Origin: an uncultured Collinsella sp.
Lineage (GTDB): Bacteria > Actinomycetota > Coriobacteriia > Coriobacteriales > Coriobacteriaceae
DNA: 5,301 bases
Assembly: GCA_902495955.1 (NCBI GenBank)
Contig: CABUZE010000071.1
Span: 1-5,301, forward strand
Reading direction: 5' to 3'
Position 1 is the first letter of the stretch. Every line of letters begins with the position of its first letter. The translations under genes and the position numbers were made by a program. Under the pieces are notes generated by a model, which worked only from the letters and a program-made list of their open reading frames with translations, did not search any database and was not told the DNA's origin. Positions 1 through 5,301 of the stretch are shown piece by piece.

Positions 1-597
1 AAGGTGACCATCGAGGACATCAAGTACGTGCTTTCGAGCCACTACCAGGGTACGGAGTACGACTGCTACGGCAGCAAGGGTACGCCCGCCACGCGCGGCG
101 CCTATCGCCCCATCGGCATCAACCGCAACAGCCAGCTCGCCGTGCAGCAGCTGCGCCCCTATGCTCAGTCGGCATATCGCGCCGTACAGTGGATGGCGTT
201 TGGCTCCAACTCGTTTAACGCGCTCGTGCCGCTGTACGCCAATGTCGAGACCATGCCTGAGTACTATGCCGACACGCAGGCCCGCGTGACGTCCGAGAAT
301 TTCTATTGGGCAAATCGCCTGATTGGCGCCTTGGCCGATGTTCGCTTCCACGAGTGCGGTCGCGCGGTCGAGGATTATCAGGAGAAGGTCGGCGGCATGG
401 GCCACAAGCAGATTCACGACGTTGACGCTGTCGTAGCCGCGCTGCCCAAGGCCGAGGTGCCCGCCGAGCTTGCCCGCGCCAACGAGGCCTTTGCCGAGCG
501 TGTGCGGGTGGAGACCGATGCCCTGTTGGGCAAGGTGCTCTACACCACGAGCTGCGCCATGAAGAACTCCTTCGCGATGAACGACAACGTAAGGTAA
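1..597 (+). CDS. C69-family dipeptidase, C-terminal part (5' end outside the window)
   Basis: The reading frame is open from the first base (AAG codon) to TAA at 595-597, giving 198 visible residues. The GTG at 4 is an internal valine codon, not a start. The protein matches my recognition of the C-terminal half of peptidase family C69 (PepD-like N-terminal-nucleophile dipeptidases, which cleave short peptides). Family-typical stretches are YQGTEYDCYG near the beginning, then R-x-IGINRNSQL, then a W-M-A-F-G...N-x-LVPLYANV segment followed by a P-E-Y-Y motif. The catalytic N-terminal cysteine and any signal peptide lie upstream of the window, so activity and location cannot be judged. The last 60 residues are mainly charged and helical (A-x-x-ALPKAEVPAEL...ANEAFAERVRVET), as is usual for the tail of this family. 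A hairpin terminator begins 18 nt after the stop, so this is the last gene of its transcript. I am fairly sure of the family and unsure of the substrate. Confidence 0.8.
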   Translation, partial: KVTIEDIKYVLSSHYQGTEYDCYGSKGTPATRGAYRPIGINRNSQLAVQQLRPYAQSAYRAVQWMAFGSNSFNALVPLYANVETMPEYYADTQARVTSENFYWANRLIGALADVRFHECGRAVEDYQEKVGGMGHKQIHDVDAVVAALPKAEVPAELARANEAFAERVRVETDALLGKVLYTTSCAMKNSFAMNDNVR

Positions 598-615
598 AGA
601 CAACCTTGCAGCGAG

Positions 616-666
616 CGAGCGGGGCAAACGCCGTCAAAGGCTTTGCCCCGCTCGATTTCTATCTTG
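616..666 (+). terminator. Rho-independent-type terminator after the dipeptidase gene
   Basis: A perfect 13-bp inverted repeat, CGAGCGGGGCAAA (616-628) and TTTGCCCCGCTCG (642-654), is seen directly. The loop can close further by GCC (630-632) pairing with GGC (639-641), leaving a six-base loop. A T-rich but interrupted tail (ATTTCTATCTT, 655-665) follows. The near-symmetrical stem with AAA/TTT at its inner end might also act weakly on the other strand, but no converging gene is seen. Confidence 0.8.
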
Positions 667-681
667 GCGGTAAAACGATTT

Positions 682-710
682 TGTGTCGTTCGCTCAATCT
701 TGGGTACAAG
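682..710 (+). promoter_or_regulatory. Candidate sigma-70-type promoter for the phasin/UbiB operon
   Basis: TTGTGT (682-687) and TACAAG (705-710) are separated by 17 bp, the standard spacing. They match the -35 consensus at 3 of 6 positions and the -10 consensus at 4 of 6. The site lies between the upstream terminator and the ribosome-binding site at 736, where a promoter is expected. The match is weak, so the position supports it more than the sequence does. Confidence 0.3.
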
Positions 711-735
711 AAGGCCAATGCAGTTGTTCACGATT

Positions 736-739
736 GGAG
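736..739 (+). promoter_or_regulatory. Ribosome-binding site that decides the phasin-like start
   Basis: GGAG lies 6 nt before the ATG at 746. The alternative in-frame GTG at 683 has no such site and falls inside the likely promoter, so 746 is preferred. Confidence 0.65.
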
Positions 740-745
740 CCAACC

Positions 746-1162
746 ATGGTTATGAAATTCGATCAGCTTGTTAACGGTGCCATCAACGTGGGCTTCGGCG
801 CCGCCGCCGTTGCCGTCGAGGGCGGCAAGAAGGTTCTCGACGACCTCAATACCAAAGGCGAGCAGGTGCGCAAGGACGCCGGCACCCCCGATATCGCCCG
901 CAGTGTGTCCGACATGTTCGAGCAGGCCGGTGGCACCATCTCCGACCTCACCGAGCGCCTGGGCATGCAGGGCGAGACCGCGGCACAGCGCGTACTCGAC
1001 GAGCTCATCCTGGCCCGCGTCCGCGTTATGACCGCCCCCGAGCGCACGGCCTTCCTGGCCCATGTGCGCGACATCGTCGATTCGGTCGAGGACAACGTGA
1101 CCTCGGTGCCCGTCGAGTCTGTTGAGCCCGACGACGCAGAGGACGCCGAAGAGGCCGAGTAG
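746..1162 (+). CDS. Phasin-like small helical protein
   Basis: This gene encodes 138 residues from ATG 746 to TAG 1160-1162. ATG 752 (MKFDQLV) is an alternative start two codons in. The protein opens with a short amphipathic/hydrophobic stretch rich in Gly and Ala (residues 9-26), followed by K-K-V-L-D-D-L. A mostly helical region follows, with a predicted dimer- or coiled-coil-like pattern (50-116, including ISDLTERLGMQGETAAQRVL). It ends in an acidic tail (124-138) made almost only of E, D, A and V. It has no signal peptide or catalytic motif. The size, helicity and position directly before an AarF/UbiB kinase resemble the phasin-family (polyhydroxyalkanoate granule-associated-like) proteins that sit beside such kinases in other Gram-positive bacteria. 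No PHA synthase gene is in the window, so a true granule role is not supported. A kinase partner, or a lipid- or membrane-surface-binding protein, is equally plausible. The coding region is clear; the function is uncertain. Confidence 0.75.
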   Translation: MVMKFDQLVNGAINVGFGAAAVAVEGGKKVLDDLNTKGEQVRKDAGTPDIARSVSDMFEQAGGTISDLTERLGMQGETAAQRVLDELILARVRVMTAPERTAFLAHVRDIVDSVEDNVTSVPVESVEPDDAEDAEEAE

Positions 1163-1170
1163 CAGCGCAG

Positions 1171-2934
1171 ATGGCAGATTCCACCACCGATTACAACAAT
1201 CTAGATCCCTTGTGTGACGAGACGGCGGTCGTCGACGAGGTCGAGGCCGCCGTCTCGGGCGCTCGCAAGAAGCCGCGCGCTGTCGATATGGTCCCCGAGG
1301 AGCCCGACGCGATGGCGCCGGACGAGGAATACCAGCTCACGCCGGCGGGCCGCCGCGAACGTATCGGGCAGATTGTTCGCCTGATCAAAAAGTACCGCGT
1401 GTGGGACAACCTCACGCCGGTGCGCCTACGCCGCCTGCTCGAAGAGCTCGGCCCCATGTTCGTCAAGATGGGGCAGATTCTGGCTAACCGCTCCGAGATT
1501 TTGCCGCAACGGTTTTGCGACGAGCTGCGTCGCCTGCGCTCCGACGTAGAGCCGGTGCCGTATGAGGTAGTGCTCCGCTGTCTGGAAGAGGAGTACGGCC
1601 AGCGCTTGGGGCAGATGTTCGACGCGATCGACCCCAACCCGCTTGGTAGCGCTTCTCTTGCGCAAGTTCACCGTGCCCGCCTGGTGACGGGCGAGGACGT
1701 GGCCGTTAAGGTGCAGCGCCCCGGCGCGCAACAGGTCATGGCGCAGGACATCGATATCATTCGCTCGGTGGTGCGCATCGTCTCAAAGTTCGTCAACACC
1801 GATCAGTTTGTTGACCTGCACGGCGTGGTCGAAGAGCTGTGGACCTCGTTTCGCGAGGAGACCAACTTTTTGGCCGAGGCCAAAAACCTCAACGATTTCT
1901 ATGAGTTCCATAAGAGCGTGCATGGCGTGTCGTGTCCCAAATCCTACCTGGACCTTTGCACCGAGCACGTGGTGGTCATGGACTACATCGACGGCATCTC
2001 CATCGCCGATCCCAAACGCCTTGAGGCCGAGGGCTATGACCTGGAAAAGATTGGCGCCGCGATCGTCGAGGACTACTCGACGCAGGTGCTCGATGACGGC
2101 TTTTTCCATGCCGACCCGCATGCGGGAAACATCATCCTCAAGGACGGCATTGTCTACTTTATTGACCTGGGCATGGTCGGGCGCATGTCGAGCCACGACC
2201 GCGGTATCGTTAAGGACATGATTTTCGCCGTGGCCGAGGGTGACGTTCCCAAGCTCAAGGATTCGCTCATGCGCTTTGCCGTGACGCGCGGCGATTCGGC
2301 CGAGCTCGACCATTCGGCCTTTTTGTCCGATCTGGACTTTATCGTCGCCGACTTTGCAGGGCTCGATCTTAAGGACTTGGATATCGGCGAGTTTTTGACC
2401 TCGCTGCTAAACTTGGCGCGCAAAAACGACGTTGAGCTGCCGAGCGTGGTGACGATGTTCGCGCGCGGCATGGTGACGCTCGAGGGCCTGCTGACCGAGT
2501 ACATGCCCAACGTTAACATGATCCAGATCATCCAGACGCACATCAAAAACGAGAAAAGCACCTATGCGCGCGTGCGCGATATGGGGCGTGATCTTGCCGC
2601 GAGCAGCTATCGAGCGGCAAAAGGCTCGCTCGAGGCGGCCGAGTATCTGGGCTTGGCGTCGCGCATGCTCACGCGCGGCCAGCTTAAGGTAAACACACAG
2701 ATCATGAGCAGCGATAAGGCGCTGCGACAGCTGGGCGGAATTATCGACCGCATGTCGATGGCAATTGTGATCGCCGGTCTGTTTATCGGTTCGTCGGTGG
2801 TGTACTACGCACGCATCGAGCCGGTTGTGTTTGGTATCCCGGTTATTGGCTTTATGGGCTACGTGAGCGCGCTGGTGCTGGCGCTGATGCTGGGCCGCGA
2901 GATCTGGCGCAACAGCCACGGCGGCAAGCGTTAA
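1171..2934 (+). CDS. AarF/ABC1/UbiB atypical kinase family protein
   Basis: This gene encodes 587 residues, ATG 1171 to TAA 2932-2934. It starts 8 nt after the phasin-like gene without a strong ribosome-binding site of its own, which suggests translational coupling. A disordered acidic N-terminus (1-55) is followed by the UbiB signature K-M-G-Q (99-102), which blocks the active site in studied family members. The alanine/serine-rich nucleotide loop SASLAQVH is at 160-167 and the VAVK lysine is K180. Further on come E229-E230-T-N in the FREETNF motif, the catalytic loop HADPHAGN (313-320) and the metal-binding IDLG with D332. Two hydrophobic segments near 528-547 and 551-575 should anchor it in the membrane. 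Length and motif order are normal for the family. Known members (UbiB, COQ8) are ATPases that support quinone or lipid metabolism at membranes. In an anaerobic actinobacterium the client is unknown, perhaps menaquinone or another lipid. The ubiB symbol is withheld because a ubiquinone role is unlikely. Confidence 0.93.
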   Translation: MADSTTDYNNLDPLCDETAVVDEVEAAVSGARKKPRAVDMVPEEPDAMAPDEEYQLTPAGRRERIGQIVRLIKKYRVWDNLTPVRLRRLLEELGPMFVKMGQILANRSEILPQRFCDELRRLRSDVEPVPYEVVLRCLEEEYGQRLGQMFDAIDPNPLGSASLAQVHRARLVTGEDVAVKVQRPGAQQVMAQDIDIIRSVVRIVSKFVNTDQFVDLHGVVEELWTSFREETNFLAEAKNLNDFYEFHKSVHGVSCPKSYLDLCTEHVVVMDYIDGISIADPKRLEAEGYDLEKIGAAIVEDYSTQVLDDGFFHADPHAGNIILKDGIVYFIDLGMVGRMSSHDRGIVKDMIFAVAEGDVPKLKDSLMRFAVTRGDSAELDHSAFLSDLDFIVADFAGLDLKDLDIGEFLTSLLNLARKNDVELPSVVTMFARGMVTLEGLLTEYMPNVNMIQIIQTHIKNEKSTYARVRDMGRDLAASSYRAAKGSLEAAEYLGLASRMLTRGQLKVNTQIMSSDKALRQLGGIIDRMSMAIVIAGLFIGSSVVYYARIEPVVFGIPVIGFMGYVSALVLALMLGREIWRNSHGGKR

Positions 2935-2942
2935 TGACCCCT

Positions 2943-2971
2943 GGGGGGACAGAATAAAACGGATCATTTTG
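2943..2971 (+). repeat. Possible fragment of a dispersed intergenic repeat
   Basis: Just after the kinase stop, a G run leads into GGACAGAATAAAACGGATC followed by ATTTTG. The stretch has an imperfect palindromic core, AAAACGGATCATTTT, with GATC at its centre. It resembles from memory the GGGACAG-type intergenic repeats seen in REP-like families, some of which accompany REP-associated transposases. Only one copy is in the window, so repeat status cannot be shown here. No convincing terminator for the kinase operon is visible at this spot. Confidence 0.25.
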
Positions 2972-3003
2972 CCTTGCGTCGCGCCGGCGTGGGCTGGTTC
3001 GAA

Positions 3004-3157
3004 CAAAACTATGCCGGTTTACGGGGCTGGAGTGCCGAACCTCGAGCATACCGAAATTCGCACTTTTAAAACCGCAGGTAGATGAGTCGTAGGTTTTTAA
3101 AAATGACAGGTATGGTTGCGAGGTGCTGATTCAGCGCCGTAATCCGGCATAGTTTTG
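3004..3157. repeat. 154-nt imperfect palindrome with 26-nt terminal inverted repeats (MITE-like or long hairpin)
   Basis: The left end 3004-3029 (begins CAAAACTATGCCGG) and the right end 3132-3157 (ends CCGGCATAGTTTTG) are inverted copies matching at 24 of 26 positions. The interior is also nested and palindromic. ACCTCG (3039-3044) pairs with CGAGGT (3119-3124), CATACC (3047-3052) with GGTATG (3109-3114), and TTTTAAAACC (3064-3073) with GGTTTTTAAAA (3092-3102, one bulge). The apical loop is about 18 nt. About 46 base pairs can form in total. No coding frame is supported inside. The ends carry AAAA and TTTT, so as RNA the hairpin could end transcription in both directions, including that of the kinase operon. 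No convincing target-site duplication is visible: the flanks read GAA on the left and AAA on the right. A miniature inverted-repeat element, a REP-like element or a structured RNA are all possible. Confidence 0.7.
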
Positions 3158-3221
3158 AAACGGGCTGTTCTTGCAAGGTCCGACGACAGTTCTTCCTATC
3201 GCAAACCATAGCTTTTACCTT

Positions 3222-3249
3222 GGGCTTCGCCTGTGTGCGGGGCCCTTTT
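3222..3249 (+). terminator. Small terminator-like hairpin upstream of the riboswitch promoter
   Basis: GGGCTTCGC (3222-3230) can pair with GCGGGGCCC (3237-3245) as 9 bp including two G-U pairs, closing a six-base loop. TTTT (3246-3249) follows. It could stop read-through from the kinase operon into the riboswitch leader. The tail is short, so strength is uncertain. Confidence 0.4.
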
Positions 3250-3276
3250 GCGTGCTACCATACTGACAGTAATAAT
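3248..3276 (+). promoter_or_regulatory. Candidate promoter of the riboswitch/surface-protein transcript
   Basis: TTGCGT (3248-3253) and AATAAT (3271-3276) are separated by 17 bp. The -10 matches TATAAT at 5 of 6 positions and the -35 matches at 3 of 6. Transcription would start near 3283, just before the first paired base of the riboswitch at 3286, which is the layout expected for a cis-acting leader. The untranslated leader would then be about 320 nt. Confidence 0.5.
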
Positions 3277-3285
3277 CGATGGCCT

Positions 3286-3458
3286 AGATGGTGGTGTGGA
3301 GACGCACGAATGCGCGGTTTTCCTGCGCGTTTGGGAGAATCGGGGTGCAAATCCCCGGCTGTACCAGTAACCGTAATTCCTCTTGGCCCGGGATGTTCGC
3401 ATCGCAGATCGGACGATGCGCCCGGGTCGGTAAGGTTAAGTCGGATCGCCTCCCATCT
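3286..3458 (+). ncRNA. Cobalamin (adenosylcobalamin-type) riboswitch aptamer
   Basis: The conserved core is seen directly. GGGAGAAT (3333-3340) precedes the hairpin CGGGGTGCAAATCCCCGG (3341-3358), then CTGTACCAGTAACCGTAA (3359-3376). These correspond to the family pattern of GGGAA, GGTG-AAA-TCC, and a C-rich stretch ending in ACTGT. The B12-box equivalent AAGTCGGATCGCCTCCC is at 3438-3454. The closing helix pairs AGATGG (3286-3291) with CCATCT (3453-3458), and GGT (3293-3295) can meet GCC (3448-3450). A peripheral arm forms from GCATCG (3399-3404) with CGATGC (3414-3419), extended by CCCGGG (3387-3392) with CCCGGG (3421-3426). The family binds cobalamin and normally lowers expression of B12 synthesis, transport or B12-independent isoenzyme genes. 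Here the first gene downstream is a secreted Ig-repeat protein. Confidence 0.92.
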
Positions 3459-3461
3459 TGC

Positions 3462-3493
3462 ACGCGGCCGCGGCGCATGCCGCCGGTACGCGT
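3462..3493 (+). promoter_or_regulatory. GC-rich hairpin in the riboswitch expression platform
   Basis: ACGCG (3462-3466) pairs with CGCGT (3489-3493). The inner stem GCGGC (3470-3474) pairs with GCCGC (3479-3483) around the loop GCAT, and GCC (3467-3469) can pair with GGT (3485-3487). It starts 3 nt after the aptamer closes. No U-run follows it or occurs later in the leader, so control is more likely translational than by termination. Confidence 0.5.
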
Positions 3494-3514
3494 TGGGCTC
3501 TGGAGGGAAGGGGG

Positions 3515-3548
3515 ACCCCGATGGGGGTACTCGAGCGCGATATGCGCG
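3515..3548 (+). promoter_or_regulatory. Two short hairpins in the distal leader
   Basis: ACCCC (3515-3519) can pair with GGGGT (3524-3528) around the loop GATG, which covers an in-frame ATG at 3521. GCGC (3535-3538) can pair with GCGC (3544-3547) around GATAT. Upstream, GGAGG (3502-3506) is complementary to CCTCC in the aptamer's 3' strand (3449-3453), so ligand-dependent exchange of pairing is possible. This is a reading of complementarity only, not a folded structure. Confidence 0.35.
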
Positions 3549-3592
3549 ATGACGTGGGGCAGCCGCTGGGCAATGCTCCAAGTTCAGACAAT

Positions 3593-3597
3593 AGGAG
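3593..3597 (+). promoter_or_regulatory. Ribosome-binding site of the surface-protein gene, with a possible sequestering partner
   Basis: AGGAG lies 4 nt before ATG 3602 and 10 nt before the in-frame ATG 3608, so either could be used. GGAG (3594-3597) is complementary to CTCC (3576-3579), so a small hairpin could hide the site, consistent with translational control by the riboswitch. This supports 3602 or 3608 over the far upstream in-frame ATGs at 3521 and 3542. Confidence 0.6.
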
Positions 3598-3601
3598 ACA
3601 A

Positions 3602-5301
3602 ATGGATATGTTTGAAGACGAGCGCCAGCGCGCCTCGTGGCGTCGTCATGGAGCGATTGCCCGCGGCGTAGCCAAGCGCGGTCTGGTTGCATTCTTGGCT
3701 TTTGCCATGGCTTTTGGCACCACGCCGGCGCAACTTTGGGCCGAGGGCGCCGAGGGCATTGCCGAGGCCGTGACCCAGGCTGCGACGGGCGGCGAGGGCG
3801 CGGCGGCAGACGATGGCGCTACTGCCGACACCGGCGCGAACAGTGCGGCGGCGAGCGCTGCTGCCGATGGCGCCAGCGCAGATCAGGGCGCAACTGCGAG
3901 TACCGCGAATGGTGCTGACACCGTCGCAGGCAACGCGACTGAGTCCGAGAGCTCTCCCGCGGCGCCTGCTACTTCGGAGCAGGAGAACGCCGTTGCCGCC
4001 GCTTCCGCCACGACGCTTTCGAGCGAGGCCAAGGTCTATATCCAGGACGCCAAGGATAAGGACAACTCGTATTCCACGAAGTCTGGTGCTCTCAGCGCGG
4101 GCGATACACTCTGGGCAAATATGTTCGATGAGGTCGAGGACGACTGGTACGGCACTTCGACTGAGTCCGTTGCCAATCCCGGCACCTGGACTTACACCTG
4201 GCTCGCCGGCACGACCAGGGCTAGCGGCAATGTCGCCGACTACACCGAGGTCGTAGGCCACGAGCAGTCGCTCACTGTCACCGCCGCGATGGAAGGCAAA
4301 TACTTCATCTGCAAGGTAACGGTTGATGGCAAGGACTACTATGGTCCCGCTGCGTACGGCTCGGGCATCAACGCTAATTACATCCCCGGTCCCGTGCTGG
4401 GCGCCGGTCAGATGGAGCTTAACAGCGTCAAGCTGAGTAGCGACACGCCGAGCATAGGCGATACCCTGACGGCGACTCCGTATGTAAGCTATTATCAGCA
4501 AGCTCCTGCCGATGCCAAGGTCACCTACACGTGGTCCGCATCCACCTCGCAGTACTCGGGATTTACCAAGATCGAGGGCGAGACGGGCGCTACGCTCGTG
4601 GTGGGCGACGACCTTGAGGGCAAGTACATCAGGGTCGAGGCCAACGCTGGCGTCAACACGGTGAACAAGACCACTTCCAGCAAGGTCAAACAGGCCGGTG
4701 CGGTCGAACTTTCGGCCGTGTCTATCGTTAACACCAAGGACAACACGAGCGTCTTTGCGGTGGGGGATACCGCTAAGGCCCGCGCCAAGGAGAAGGGCGG
4801 CGCGTACGGCGCGTTCGTCGACGCGAGCAAGCTCAACTATCAGTGGCAGAGCTCTAACACCAAGAGTGGCACGTATACCGACATTGCGGGTGCCACGGGG
4901 GAGACCCTCGAGCTAACCGACGCTTTGGGCGGCAAGTACCTCAAGTGCAAGGTGTCCTCGAAGATCGGCTCTTCGAGCTTGACCAACTCGACGGGCGCTC
5001 TCGTTGCTGCCGCCGGTTCAATTAATGTCACGAGCGTGACTATGAGCCCGACTTCGGGCAAAGTCGAGGTTGGTTCCACGATTACGGCGACCGCCAAGGC
5101 GGGTTCCACCGACGTTACCACCGATTCGCATGTCTCGTGGCAGTGGTATAAGGGCACCTCGAACTACGCGAGCTCGTGCAACACGCCTATCGAGGGTGAG
5201 ACTGGCAACACCCTGCCAGTGCCTGCCGCCCTCAAGGGCTACTACGTCGCGGCCAAGGCCAACGGCGGTTACAGTGAGCAGAGGCCTAACGGCTATTATG
5301 C
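3602..5301 (+). CDS. Secreted surface protein with tandem Ig-like repeats, B12-riboswitch controlled (3' end outside the window)
   Basis: The frame is open from ATG 3602 to the window edge, with 566 complete codons visible. A basic n-region (R14, R15, R21, K25, R26) precedes a hydrophobic core at 28-39 (LVAFLAFAMAFG). Cleavage is plausible after LWA at residue 47, so the product should be exported. Residues about 50-140 form a low-complexity linker rich in Ala, Gly, Asp, Thr and Ser. Four related domains of about 100-110 residues follow, starting near residues 144, 271, 368 and 473. Each has a core tryptophan (W200 in TYTW, W311 in TYTW, W415 in NYQW, W515 in SWQW). A G-K-Y-like motif sits 31-34 residues later (Y234, Y342, Y446, Y548), usually after G-x-T-L-x-V. 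This is the pattern of Ig-like/bacterial surface repeats in Gram-positive adhesins and enzyme scaffolds. Any ligand-binding, catalytic or cell-wall-anchor domain must lie downstream. The riboswitch suggests a role tied to corrinoid supply, which is inference. Confidence 0.88.
   Translation, partial: MDMFEDERQRASWRRHGAIARGVAKRGLVAFLAFAMAFGTTPAQLWAEGAEGIAEAVTQAATGGEGAAADDGATADTGANSAAASAAADGASADQGATASTANGADTVAGNATESESSPAAPATSEQENAVAAASATTLSSEAKVYIQDAKDKDNSYSTKSGALSAGDTLWANMFDEVEDDWYGTSTESVANPGTWTYTWLAGTTRASGNVADYTEVVGHEQSLTVTAAMEGKYFICKVTVDGKDYYGPAAYGSGINANYIPGPVLGAGQMELNSVKLSSDTPSIGDTLTATPYVSYYQQAPADAKVTYTWSASTSQYSGFTKIEGETGATLVVGDDLEGKYIRVEANAGVNTVNKTTSSKVKQAGAVELSAVSIVNTKDNTSVFAVGDTAKARAKEKGGAYGAFVDASKLNYQWQSSNTKSGTYTDIAGATGETLELTDALGGKYLKCKVSSKIGSSSLTNSTGALVAAAGSINVTSVTMSPTSGKVEVGSTITATAKAGSTDVTTDSHVSWQWYKGTSNYASSCNTPIEGETGNTLPVPAALKGYYVAAKANGGYSEQRPNGYY

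Larger units (their letters stand above)
2935..3281. other. Gene-free intergenic region between the kinase and the riboswitch
   Basis: I see no credible gene here on either strand. The short frames lack ribosome-binding sites and run through palindromic sequence. The region holds the possible repeat fragment, the 154-nt palindrome, a spacer (3158-3221) with nothing recognisable, a terminator-like hairpin and the leader promoter. Confidence 0.7.

Noticed and set aside
683..745. Upstream GTG start giving a 159-residue phasin-like protein
   Set aside because: There is no ribosome-binding site before 683, and the added residues overlap the likely promoter. ATG 746 has GGAG at good spacing.
2938..2950. 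CCCCTGGGG as a terminator stem after the kinase
   Set aside because: A usable loop leaves only about three base pairs and no U-run follows directly.
2996..3004. GGTTCGAAC resembling a tRNA T-loop
   Set aside because: Flanking bases do not form the T-arm stem or an acceptor stem, and no anticodon arm is found upstream. It is just an 8-bp palindrome next to the repeat.
3004..3157. Invertible promoter (phase-variation switch) for the surface protein
   Set aside because: The interior is itself palindromic, so inversion would hardly change the sequence. No promoter is seen inside, and a terminator-like hairpin plus a better promoter candidate lie between it and the gene.
3220..3671. Open frames of 127 and 110 codons on the + strand over the leader
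   Set aside because: They run through the riboswitch aptamer and its hairpins, lack good ribosome-binding sites, and give compositionally odd proteins. The conserved RNA explains the sequence.
3584..4501. A 305-codon open frame on the - strand
   Set aside because: It lies antisense to the signal peptide, linker and first repeats of the surface-protein gene. The + strand frame has a signal peptide, clear repeats and a ribosome-binding site, so the minus frame is a shadow of GC-rich codon usage.

Overview
The window looks like chromosomal DNA from a high-GC gut actinobacterium of the class Coriobacteriia, most probably Collinsella or a close relative. This is recognition-based inference from three things: GC-rich codon choice, the phasin-like/UbiB-kinase gene pair, and a cobalamin riboswitch ahead of a large secreted repeat protein. 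No rRNA or other marker gene is present to fix the genus.

Layout, all on the + strand. (1) 1-597 is the 3' end of a C69-family dipeptidase gene, closed by a strong hairpin terminator at 616-666. (2) 746-2934 is a two-gene operon. It starts with a small helical, acidic-tailed, phasin-like protein (746-1162). An AarF/ABC1/UbiB atypical kinase follows 8 nt later, with all signature motifs and two C-terminal membrane segments (1171-2934). (3) 2935-3280 has no gene. It holds a short A/T-rich stretch resembling dispersed intergenic repeats (2943-2971), then a 154-nt imperfect palindrome with 26-nt terminal inverted repeats matching at 24 of 26 positions (3004-3157). After these come a small terminator-like hairpin (3222-3249) and a promoter candidate (3248-3276). 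(4) 3286-3458 is a cobalamin (B12) riboswitch aptamer, followed by about 140 nt of strongly folded leader that probably forms its expression platform. (5) 3602 to the window end is the 5' part of a secreted surface protein: signal peptide, Ala/Gly/Asp/Thr-rich linker and four Ig-like repeats of about 100-110 residues. It is still open at the right edge.

How the parts relate: the dipeptidase and the phasin/UbiB operon are ordinary chromosomal genes, and the terminator separates them. The most interesting unit is the right half, where a B12 sensor controls a large extracellular Ig-repeat protein rather than a cobalamin enzyme or a standard BtuFCD-type transporter. A reasonable hypothesis is a cell-surface corrinoid-capture or scavenging protein, but the part that would show this lies beyond the window. 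The palindrome at 3004-3157 is the other item needing explanation; it looks like a MITE-type element or a long structured hairpin.
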